Assembly: GCA_004154925.1 (NCBI GenBank) | Contig: QJNS01000197.1 | Span: 62,001-126,000 of the forward strand | Length of the DNA: 64,000 nt | Source: Monosporascus cannonballus | Lineage: Eukaryota > Ascomycota > Sordariomycetes > Xylariales | Direction of reading: 5' to 3' | Shown here: positions 37,300 through 47,650 of the stretch, piece by piece | Numbering within the stretch: position 1 is the first letter of the stretch | Layout of the letters: the number at the start of each line of letters is the position of its first letter | Position numbers and translations under genes: made by a program | The notes under the pieces: model-generated | The model's database searches: none | What the model was told of the DNA's origin: nothing | What the model saw: only the letters and a program-made list of their open reading frames with translations

Positions 37300-40200
37300 T
37301 ACGAAAATTATCCTATTTGCCAGGATTTTAAAATTAAAACTTGCAAATATTATCCAGAATAAACGGTTTCCAAAATAGCTATAAAATTAGGATATCTTTG
37401 CCATTTTAATATGTAAAGATATAAAATGTATAATGTAAATAATTAATTTCGACTAAATATCAATAATTACGGAAAATTATTCCCGGAACTTTATAAGCTC
37501 CCAAAATATACCATTTACTAAAAAATATTATCGGTAAACCTTTACGACTTATTATATTTTACCGCTTATTATTAGGACGATTATTTCGTTTATTTTATAA
37601 CTAAAGAAAATAATAACTTTTGGCCTAAATAAAACGAAAAAATATTTACCGAACTAAACGACGAATGTAAATGCACAAAAACCTCTTAATGGTTAAAATA
37701 CCTTAGGTTTTGTTATTTACATCCCAATTCAAAACGGAATTGGAAGGCCATATCGCAAGGATATTTATGTTACGCCTTAACGTTTTGCATTTAACATAAG
37801 CTCTTAAATATAGGAATACCTCTTTCGGAAGTATACCTTTCCGACCTTATGACTTAAAAGATACAAAACCAAAGGATGAACCAAAAGAAAATAATTACTT
37901 TCGGATATTAGTTAAGCAGAAAGAAATGGTATAAATACATGGACGATTATTATACTAAGCACGCAGCCAAAAAGGCTCGAAAATAAAAACGCTTTTTCGC
38001 AAGCAAACCGCATTAATTAAAAAACGACAAAGGCCTTCGAAAGTAAGGTATCAAAAAGCCCCAACATATAAAACCTTATATAAAACAATAAAAGGATTAC
38101 GCAATTAAATAAAAATTCTTTTTCAATATAAAGGCAAAACGTTTAAAGCTATAATTAACTTAAAAGCCGAAAAAAACTTTATCTTTTTTACAATAACAGA
38201 AAAGTATCAAATTCCTTAAAAATACAAATTAAAGTCTTATAAGTTACGTATAGTAAACGGAAGCTTATCTACGTACGAAAACGGGCGAATCCTTCGAAAA
38301 ATTAAGAAATTCCCCGTACGAATTTAAGGACACCAAAAACGGATTTCGCTAAATATTGCCGATATCTCTAGGTATAACATCATTTTGGGAATATTATAGC
38401 TTAGGTCCAGCAATCCATATATTAACTAAAAGTATTAAATATTTTTATAGGAAAATAAGCCACCCGAAAAAAACGATTAAAAAATCTATTATGTCATCAA
38501 GGAAATCCAGATTACAAACCAACTTTTTACAGTACCACCTGAATATCGACGGTTCAAGAAATTATTTAAGGACAAAAAAAACCACAAATTATTACCTTAT
38601 AGCTAATAAGATCATAAAATACCTATTAAGAAAAAATACCATCTTAAATTTTACAAAATTTATTATATAAATCTTAACAAATTAAAAGCTTTATAGAAAA
38701 GCATTTAACTTAATTTAAAAAAAGGATACATCCAACCTTTTAACTCCCCAGCTGGATACCCTATCCTTATAATACCAAAAACCAAAAATAAAAAGCAAAA
38801 AATTAACGAAAACGGAAACCTGGTTTTCAGAAAGGTAATCGATTACAAACAGTTAAACGACATTATAATTAAAAACGGATATCCTTTAACCTTTATAAAT
38901 ACGTTAAAAGAAAACGTTAACAAAACAAAATAATTTATTACATTTAACCTCCGAAACGGTTATTACCGTATTAAAATAACTAAAAAAAAAATGGAAAACG
39001 GCATTTAAAACAATACATGGATTTTACGAATACAAAGTAATACCTATGGGACTTACCAATATTTCCGCCAGTTTCTAACGCCTAATTATAATTACGCTTA
39101 AAAAATTTCTGGATAAATTTGTATTCGTCTATTTCGACGATATCCTCATTTATTCCGAAACTTTCGATAAACATAAAAAACAAATCGCCCAAATGCTCCA
39201 AATATTAAACGAAACAAATATCCGGGTTAACCTAGTTAAAAACGTATGACACATATAGAAACTAAACTTTCTGGGATATACTTTTACCTCCGGCCAAATC
39301 CAAATTCAATACTTTAAAATGGAAGCAGTTAAAAACTGGCCTATCCCCGATAAGGCGACCGTTATAAACATCCGGCAAATTTTAAGATTTACGGGTTACG
39401 TATACGGCCTAATTAAGGGATACGGAAATATAATCAAATTATTAACGAAATTTACTACTAAAAAATACGTAAAAAAAAAGTTCGAACTCCCAAAAAAAGC
39501 AAAAAAAGTATTCCAAATCTTGAAAAATACAATTACCAACGTACCCATAATAAAATTACTTAACGCAAACAAAAAAAAACGCCTAAAAACGGATATTTTA
39601 GATTATACATTAAATACCGTCCTAAAATAACTAAAAAATAATAATAAATGGTATCCAATAACATATTATTTAAAAGCATTTCGAAATATAAAGCTCAAAT
39701 ATTAAATCTACAATAAAAAACTATTAACAATTATTAACGCTTTTAAGGAATAAGAACTTTTTCTTAATAAAATAAAAAAACCTTTCGATATTTACTTTAA
39801 TCATAAAAACTTTATTCGATTTATAAAAACTTAAAAGCTAAATAAACGGCATAAAAATAAATAATTTTCCTATCCAGGTTCAACTTTAAAATATACCATA
39901 TCAAAAAAAAACATCCAAATAAACATTCTTAGTTATAAAGGCGATTACGATTCAAAAGTTCCCAAAAAAAACATACAAATACTACAGTACAATCAGGATA
40001 ATACAGTACAATTATGCGAAATTTTAAAAAAGCTATCCCCCGAATTTTTGATATAATTCCGAAATTCTTATAATAAAGAAAAACAAAAAAAAGTTTAATA
40101 ACTAAAAAAATAACCAAAAAACCAGTTATTATACCATAGCAAAATCTATATTCCTAAGGATTAATGGGAATAATTCGTAAGGGAATTTTACGAAAATCCA

Positions 40201-41480
40201 TTATACGGATACCAAGGAATTTTTAAAACTACCAAACGGTTACAAAAATAATATAATTTCCCCGAATTACGCCGTATAATCAAAAAAGTTATTAAAAATT
40301 ATAATATCTATAACAAGGCTAAGGCAGTACGCCATAAGCCTTATGGGTTACTATAACTTATCGACATTTTTAATAAGGCATAAAATACCATAACTTGGGA
40401 TTTTATCACTAATTTACCTCCTTTTAAAAACCTAATTACTGGAGTCGAATATGACGGAATTTGAGTAATTATTAATAGATTTACCAAATATAGGTATTTC
40501 TTACCTTTTAAAAAAAACATAACGGCAAAATAATTAACTTACGCCTTTATCAGATATTACCTAAATAAATACGGAATACCAGAAAAAATCGTTTTTAATA
40601 AAAACACGTTATTTACTTTAAAATTCGGCATTAGCTTTTTTAAATAAATCGGTACTAAACTTAAATTTTTAATAACGTATTATTTTAAACAAATAAATAA
40701 ATAAAACGACTTAATTAAACTTTAAAATAATATTTTCGAAATTACGTTAATTACTAACAGAATAATTAGGTAAAACTTTTACCATTAGCATAAATCGTTT
40801 ACAATATATCTGTTAACGAGAACATGGGCGTATCTCCTTATACAACTATATACGGATACGAAACAAAAACAAAACGACCTAAATAACCATTTAACAAAAT
40901 ACCAAAAATTACTACAATTACCCTAAAAGCAAAAACGTTAATAACAAAAATCAAAATAATTCAAACTCGTTTCCACAAAGAACTAAAATTTCTTCAAAAA
41001 AGAATAACCCAATATTATAACCAAAAAAATTAAAGGATTAATTTTAACAAAAAAAACAAAATCTACTTATTACGCCAGAAATAAAATACAATTTCGAATA
41101 TCTTTTAAATCAAAACAAAAAAACTTAATAACAAACTTGATTTTAAAAAATTTGGCCTATTTAAAATTAATAAAATCATTTCCAAAACCAATTATTAATT
41201 ATCGTTACCCAAAAACATAAAGATATACCTTATTTTCCATATTTCCCTACTTAAATTAGCACCCAAAAACGCCCCGTTAAAAACAGACTTAAAACTTGAA
41301 AAAAATTCTGATAAATACGAAATCAAATAAATACTGGATTCCAAAATAGTTAAAAACAAAGTTTAATACTTAATTAAATAAAAGGATTACTTACCGGAAA
41401 AAAATACATAAAAACTATTTAATTATTTAATAAATGCAATAAATCTGGTTAAGACGTTTTACCGCCAAAATCCTGACCGA
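37300..41480 (+). pseudogene. pol pseudogene of element C (PR-RT-RNase H-IN-chromodomain)
   Basis: Protease region near 38100-38400. Reverse transcriptase covers about 38700-39300, with the catalytic YFDDILIYS intact at 39130-39156. The 103-codon open stretch 39319-39630 is the RT connection and the start of RNase H (KNWPIP...IRQILRFTGYV, then KTDILDYTLNTVLK, the degraded ETDASDYALGAVL motif). The integrase zinc-binding part is near 40170-40260 (ENPLYGYQGIFKTTKRL). The catalytic core near 40390-40640 has WDFITNLPP with its Asp kept, while the second catalytic Asp is Asn in NKNTLFTLKF. A chromodomain ends pol at about 41330-41460 (LIKxKDYLPE, then LINAINLVKTFYRQN). Chromodomains direct integration to modified histones in chromoviruses. 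Stops are frequent. Confidence 0.85.
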
Positions 41481-42100
41481 CCGTCTTTAGCGCGGCCAAG
41501 ATCGTAGGCGATAACGGTCCCCCGCTTAAATCCAAACCTTCGGCGTTTTAATCGAAAAAAATAAACGTTTCGGTTATGGCGTTTATCTTTAAAACAAATT
41601 GCGCTTATTCCGTTTCCATACGACATTATTCTTTTTCCATCCTTTCCCGCTCCTTTAATTAATCTAATTCGTAACCCTCAAAAAATAACTACAACCCTTT
41701 CTTTTTCAAAATATTTTCCTGGTAACGCAAGCGTTATAACTTATTTATTCTTTTTAATATTTTCTTTTGAAATTTTCGCTATAATTCCACAAGTTCGTTT
41801 TTAATAGCATAATACTCCTTTTAAAAACGGTCGCATTCAAAATTAATATTCTCTAATAAAAACATAATAATTATTAATCCGTCATAATAACGTTAATGAT
41901 AAGTATAATAATAATAACTTAAAATATTTTCCGTTATAAAGCATTTAAACTCCCCGAATAAAAAGCAATTAAAACAAAATAACACCTTAAACCCAAACTT
42001 AAAAATATAAATAAACCGGTTATCGCGAATTTAACGTTAATTCGTACGGGATTAACGCGTCAATTTTTCTGCTCGACCCGCCATAGTAAGTTAACGATAA
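41480..42100 (-). pseudogene. Antisense coiled-coil ORF relic of element C
   Basis: Starting near 42100 on the minus strand, a frame begins MAGRAEKLTR and ends near the chromodomain of pol. Apart from stops at former Gln codons it stays in one frame for about 110 codons in its second half. The order is a long helix (NINFECDRF, then KNELVEL, then RKFQKKILKRINKL), the RLRYQENILKKKGL segment near 41700-41745, then an acidic/basic helix (LKERERMEKE) and a Leu/Gly/Pro-rich end (GLDLSGGPLSPTILAALKTV). The same architecture occurs in D, E and 3, although C belongs to a different LTR family. Function unknown. Confidence 0.6.
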
Positions 42101-42177
42101 AAAAACGATTTTCAATTAGAAAAAAAAATGCTTACCTTTTTATCTTTGGGACAAAAATCCTGAAAAAAGGAAAATAA

Positions 42178-42601
42178 TATTACGGATCCCCAAATAGACC
42201 CGTTCTAAAAACCCCAGGGCTGCAAAAAAGGGAAAGCTCCATACTCTAAATCACGTAACTTAAAATAATCTAGCTAATTTATTAAATCATACAGATCACT
42301 ATAATCTGGATGATCTAATAAATCCAAAAAATTAATATTATACTAACAAAATAGAAAAAGATATAAAAACTTTAGGTTCCTTATGTAAATAACCACCTAC
42401 TTAATTTTTCGCTCTTTAGCTATTAATCTAAGCTCTTAATCTGGAAATAACTACACCGTTTTCTAATTAAAGGAAAAATCTTTAAACCTTTTTAACGAAC
42501 AAGACCACTAAGTTATTCCTCGCCTTATTATTACCTGCAAATCAAGACCCATTTCGGATACTGCTTATATCTCCGGGTGGATGTATGACAGGTTCGTTAC
42601 A
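42178..42601 (+). repeat. 3' LTR of element C
   Basis: Starts tattacggatccccaaatag and ends aggttcgttaca. 424 bp, collinear with 35328-35751. Early part G-to-A mutated, later part still rich in C. Confidence 0.92.
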
Positions 42602-42606
42602 CGTAA

Positions 42607-44726
42607 TCAAATACTTAAATAATCCGTATTTCGTTTTAAAGGTTATTTTTTGTTCGTATTTTTTTAATACTGATAAAGTTATATCCATTTTTAAGATCGA
42701 ATACTATGAATTATTAGGTTCCATAAAATCGGTTTTTTATTTCTGTGATTAGGGGTAATGGTATTCGATTTTTGACAGTGATATCGTTTAGTTATTGCTA
42801 GTTAACTATAAATTGCAGTTTTTCGGTTTTTTTGGGGCACGAAGAATATAGGATATCCTGCTAGTAATTTCGAAAGTCAAATTTATTTTTTCTGTAACCG
42901 ATTTTCCAGATATTCTTTGAAAATACGTAATTCGTTTCCGATAGAATTATAGATGGGATAAAATTTCATCGAAAATCCTTTTTTAAAAATTATTTTATAA
43001 TTTTATTCGTTATGTTTTAGTAATTTCGTATTAAGTTCCTTTTTAAAAAGTTGCTTATATTTATGGTATTATAATAATATATTAATCAGATTTTTTAATT
43101 TGTAGGGTTGTTATTTTAAATCGTTATTTAGTTATTTTAATTTCGTTTTAATGATAGTAATAATATATCGTATTTTTCTTTAATATCTATTTTTTTGGTG
43201 TTTTGTCCTTTTAAGTAATAAAGTTTTTATCGTATTCTTATGCCTGTATTTATTGTTATCTTCGATCTAATGTTAAGATCTTAATTTTTTTTATTTATTA
43301 ATAAGGGGTATAAGGTAAACTTTACCTAGTTAATTTTTTTATTAATTAAAATTCCGTATTAACGTATATATGGTAATCTTAAAATTATATTATAATTCTT
43401 AAATAAAACGACATCGAAATTATTTATTTAATTTTATCTTTAAATAAAATTTTCGAGATAATAAATTCCGCGTATAAATTTCCCATTATCGTAAATAAAT
43501 TCCTGATTTTCTATATTTGTCGTTATAAAAGGCTTTAATTCATATTTTTAAGGCAGTTTAAGTTTATTAATTATAGTAAGTATAGTATAATTTCCGCCTA
43601 GAGTTCCGTAATTTATTATTACGGTATATTAGTATGTTCTAATACGTATGTCTAAAGTAATAAGGTTATTAACGGCTTTTATTATTGCGTTTAAAGCCTT
43701 TTTTGGAAGTTTTTTTAAAAAATCTTTTAGGGTTCGTTATTTTATGGTTTTTTATAGGTAACCTTTTTCTTTTAATTTCTTTTCGAATATATCGAAACTT
43801 ATCTATATTTCGGTATTTCGTGCGTTAAATTGTTATATTTGTCGTTATTGCCGGCGTATTGGTTTTTCGAATTATATTAATTATTTTTAATTTTATCGTA
43901 ATTTTTTTCCTTATCAAGTAAATTGTTTTTTATTTACAATTATATACTATTATATGTCGTATTAATTATTATTTGAAAGTGTTTTGTAAATTAACGTACA
44001 TTTTCCTTAATAATTTTTCTTTTGTAAAGGTTTATAATAAATATTAATTGGAAATAAAATTTTGTAATAATTTTCTGGTAATGTGTTTTTATTATATGCT
44101 GGATAAACTTTTTTTCCGTTTGGTAATTATTTTATTAATAATGGCAGAAAGGGTTTTTTTATAAGTATTGTTTTTTTTTCGAACCAATTTTTTGTTTCGG
44201 CCAACTGCTAAATACCTTTTGGGGCTATAGATTAAAAGTGTCGATATTATTACTTATCGTTTTTGTTATTTCCGGCACGGTTTGGAAAATCGAATCCTTT
44301 ATAATATATGTAGATAATTCGTCCGTAAATATGCTATTTTTATTTTTCGTAATCGGGATATTTTCGTCTTCGACAATATCTAGCATACATTTTGTTATAT
44401 CGATTAAAAATTCCAGAATACTCTTTTTTTATTTAATCCTAATATTTGCGTAATTATTCTTATAATACTTTTTGTTATATTTGCGATATTTGTTAAATTA
44501 ATTTCTTAGTTTTTTATATTCTTTACTGGACTTTTCGCCATAGTAGGCTTAGTGCATACTTAGGCCGAATTATATTAATGGGTTTGCTTTCATTTTTTCG
44601 GGTTTTTCTAAATTGTTTTTCGAGTACAGGTTTTTAGTTGTTTTAACGGGGTTTTTTAAGTACCTTATATTACGTTATTTTATATTCTATATTGTTACAA
44701 TTAAAGTATTTGATCTGACTTTAATC
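42607..44726 (-). pseudogene. gag-PR-RT right arm of element D
   Basis: Minus-strand continuation of D to the right of element C. It aligns by eye with 49935-52060 of element E. The protease/RT linker, with a run of basic residues, is near 43050-43330. The left end joins D at 35322 across the target duplication, and the right end is cut at 44726 by fragment G. The open plus-strand frame at 44238-44453 is an artefact of the opposite strand. Confidence 0.7.
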
Positions 44727-45000
44727 TGTTATGATCTAACGGTCTTAGCTTTTTGACGAACGGTCGGGCCCACGAAAAAATCCAAACCCGATTTTTGCTA
44801 AAATATTACGTAATTATCTTAAAGATCTTAAGGCACCAAATACCTTAAGCCCCTTAAGCCGGCAAAAAATTTTCAAAGGCTTAACGGGCTTAAGGGTTTA
44901 AACCGTTTAAATACTTTAAAATGAAAATACATACGCTTATTATTTCCATAATTTAGATAATATTAGTTTATAATAATAATTTGTTGCTTCAAGCATTTTT
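44727..45000 (+). repeat. Truncated LTR of fragment G (family B)
   Basis: Reverse-complement counterpart of the LTR at 60188-60599: ggtttaaaccc, ccggc-aa and ttatttccataattta blocks appear in the expected order. The 3' third is deleted, apparently between short attac words. Confidence 0.7.
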
Positions 45001-45011
45001 AATATTACTGA

Positions 45012-46580
45012 TATTATGTTTATCAGTAAGCAGTCCGCATAGCCTACTTACCAGGTCCTTAATAACCCGGATATTAGAATAAAATCCGAAACAATAGCTT
45101 CGCCTTTTTCGCGAAAAAGTTCTCCAACGCCTGGATACCATAAATAAACGTATCCTTTAATTTAAAAAAGATAACAATGACCTTCCAACGTCCTTTTAAG
45201 TAGCTCATAAAAAACTTAAAGAAAAAAAAGGCTCACGAAATTAAGAAACTTTTTTAAACGAGCCAAATTATTTAGGTAAATTTTATTAAGAAATTAAAAA
45301 AAGTTCTTAAACTTTCTAAGCCAGAACTTTTCGACAAAATCTTAACTAAGCTATAATTGTTTTTAACTTAATACCAAATATACTTTAAGTATTTTCCTAT
45401 TCGACTAATTACGTTTATTATACGAATCGAATTTGCAATCGGACGATTTATCGAAAATACGGCTACTTAATTCGAGCTCATTATAAAAAATACGTTATTT
45501 TGTGAATGGAAAACCAAAATCCGGAAATAATATAAATTTATAACGATTACAGATAATTTAAATAAATATTAACGAAAATTTTCGTAATAATAAACGAAAA
45601 AATAAAAGTTAAAATACAAATCTAATAATTATAATAAAAAGATTAATATCTAGTTACGGTAAAATGTTCGTTTAATTAACCTTTAAACTAAATTAAAGAT
45701 AAAAAATATTAATAATTAAATTTTTCAACGGCTTAAAAAAATTAAAAAAATTAAACTTAATCCGTCTAATTATTTATCGAATTATATTTTTATAGCAATC
45801 AAGATTAATAATCGATAATACGCCTGGCGTATTAGAAATACTAAAGGAAAAAATAATAACAAACCTCGATATACGGCCAATACTAGCGCTTCTTAATGCG
45901 GTAATAGTTTTTACGGCACAGAACCAGGACCCATAAAACTAAGAGCTATTTATAAAAAGGATTAAAGCTAAACCAATTGCTTTAATTATAATAAAATGGG
46001 ACATAAAGTAACGTAATACAAAGTATCCAAGAAATTCCGTTAAGATAATTAAAAACCTGTACCTAAAGGACAATCCAGAAAAAACCAGAAAAACGGAGGT
46101 AAACCTATTAACATAATTCAGCCTAAGTATATACCAGGTCCCCTATGGCGCAAAGTATAGCAATAAATACAAAAAACTAAGAAATTAACTTAATATATAT
46201 TATAAACATAATAAAAAGCATTACAAAGATATTTATACGAATATTAGAACTAGATAAAAAAAATCTATTCCGGAATACTTAATCGATACGGCAAAATATA
46301 TGCTATATATTGTCGACGACGAAAATATCCCGATTACGAAAAATAAAAATAATATATATACGGACGAATTACCTATATGTATTATGAAGGATTCGATTTT
46401 CCAAGTCGTACTGGAAATAATAAAAACGATAAATAATAATATTAATACTTTCGATTAATAATTCCAGGAAATATTTAATAATTGGTTAAAGTAAAAAGCT
46501 GGTCCGAAAAACAGTAATGCCCGCAAAAAAAACCCTTTTATTATTATTAATAATATAATTACTAAGCGGAAAAAAGTTAA
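45012..46580 (+). pseudogene. gag pseudogene of fragment G
   Basis: Start reads MFISKQS, then a stop, then PTYQVLNNPDI, a decayed form of the N-terminus at 60054-60132 (minus). The zinc knuckle near 45975-46030 reads NCFNYNKMGHKVT, keeping one Cys and the His. The final 250 bp parallel the gag/pol linker of element 3 (54600-54850). Stops throughout. Confidence 0.7.
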
Positions 46581-46585
46581 TCTAA

Positions 46586-46982
46586 TATGACGGCTAGGGG
46601 GTTCAACTAATTATTAAATCTTAGTTGTACGGGTTTATGTTAGCAGAAGTATTGTGGGATTTTGAACAATGGATGTAACATATTACGTCTTGTAATACTA
46701 AAGGTACCTTAGGTAACGGCTTGTTATTGCAAACTGAAACTATTTAAATTATAGAAATAATAAGCGTATTATATTCGGGTGTAATTTTTATTAATTTTAG
46801 CATTTTGGTAAATCTCGGAATAAATTTAATAAATCCGATTTTCGTAAATATCGCAATAATTCCAATAATTCTGATTTTCGTAAATCTCATAATGATCTTA
46901 ATAATTCTTGTTACGGAATCTTTTTTGCTGCTCCATTTATCTTAATTATTTCTGGATACGCTAAGGATGTTAGGTTATAATA
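46586..46982 (-). repeat. 3' LTR of element E
   Basis: Plus-strand reading starts tatgacggctaggggg and ends ggatgttaggttataata. About 397 bp. The stretch at 46800-46920 contains three repeats of an 'aattttcgtaaat' type word (about 46834, 46874 and nearby) not obvious in sister LTRs, so it has a locally amplified interior. Confidence 0.75.
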
Positions 46983-46989
46983 TATTTTT

Positions 46990-47650
46990 TTTCTTTCAGG
47001 ATTTTCATCCCGAAGATTTTATTCCGTAAGTATTCGAATCCATTATAACGGATCGTATTAAAAAGTATATTAAACCTTTTTCCAAGGTTAAAACCGCTTA
47101 GCGCAATTCTTTAGTGGCCGCGGTACTTTTTGCAATTCTTATTAATATAGCGCTATATTTTTATTGCGAACGAAAGAAACTAGAATGCAAACTGTTGGAG
47201 GATAACTTTTTCCGTTGTTCGACCTGTATCAAAAACGGCCAGTCCAATTGTGACGTACGGGGTTTGAACCCAGAATAGCTATAACGTATCGTTATTCAGT
47301 ACCGAAAATTTGAATTAAAACTGGAGGCCGTCGAAAAAAAGGTAAACCGGGTTATTTCGGAAATTAACGTCCGTTTGCGTCGTTTACGTAAATAAAAAAA
47401 ATGATATAATGAAATAATAAAAGCCGTATCTCGTGGTATCGATAATTTGGAGGAATTAGAAAAATTGGAGCGTCGAGAAAAACAGGCCGAACTGGAGGCT
47501 ATCAAGGCCATATTAACAAAGGCCGCACTGTTCCTCGACTGGTCAAACCTTAAATTTACCGATTAGTCGTTTATTAATTAGGAGACCTTTAATCCTGCCG
47601 GTTTCGACGTTGCTAGTAAAAGTTTTTTAATAGGCGTTGGGCGCTAATAA
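46990..47650 (+). pseudogene. Antisense Cys-pair/coiled-coil ORF of element E (best copy)
   Basis: Opposite to pol of E, between chromodomain and 3' LTR. One frame holds for about 220 codons with roughly eight stops, almost all TAA/TAG where Gln is plausible. The order is an N-terminal helical part (VFESIITDRIKKYIKPFSKV), a stretch LVAAVLFAILINIALYFYC, then FFRCSTC at about 47207-47227 followed by a third Cys at 47249 (C-x2-C-x7-C, like half of a fungal zinc cluster). Next comes a long helix (KFELKLEAVEKKVNRVISEI), RLRRLRK at 47372-47392, and IDNLEELEKLERREKQAELE, ending in a Phe/Asp-rich tail. The sequence is less decayed than gag-pol beside it. Role unknown; a DNA- or RNA-binding or Gag-associated protein is imaginable. 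Confidence 0.65.

Larger units (their letters stand above)
35328..42601 (+). mobile_element. Element C: full-length Ty3/Gypsy chromovirus-type element, LTR family C
   Basis: A 7274-bp element with two LTRs of exactly 424 bp and a perfect target duplication cgtaa (35323-35327 and 42602-42606). Gag (36142-37200) and pol (about 37300-41480) are on the plus strand, and an antisense frame is present at 41480-42100. A purine tract (gaaaaaaggaaaataa) precedes the 3' LTR. The LTR (TGTTACGGATCCCC...) is unrelated in sequence to family A/B apart from its TGTTACG start. It is the best preserved element of the window: RT keeps YFDD, and gag keeps long recognisable stretches. Still, many TAA/TAG codons make it inactive. 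It is inserted in element D and so is younger than D. Confidence 0.93.
32119..44726 (-). mobile_element. Element D: dead minus-strand Gypsy element, split by element C
   Basis: Its 3' LTR is on the left (32119-32373). The coding order on the minus strand reads right to left: gag remnant, protease and RT (42607-44726), then the rest of RT, RNase H, integrase and chromodomain (33031-35322). Element C is inserted within RT, flanked by cgtaa on both sides. Joining 35327 to 42607 restores collinearity with element E near 49900-49950, which proves the nesting. The right end (44726) is cut within gag by fragment G, so no 5' LTR remains. The minus strand of the right arm matches the plus strand of element 3 near 55500-55900. 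All frames are closed by stops. Confidence 0.82.
44727..46585 (+). mobile_element. Fragment G: plus-strand Gypsy 5' end (partial LTR and gag)
   Basis: A partial LTR (44727 to about 45000) begins TGTTATGATCTAACGG and then jumps to the gag leader, missing the last 150 or so bases of the LTR. Gag starts at 45012. The fragment is cut at 46585, where the LTR of element E begins. No pol or 3' LTR follows in the right orientation, and 46581-46585 (tctaa) is not repeated at the other end of E. So the junction looks like recombination or deletion and not a clean insertion. Confidence 0.7.
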
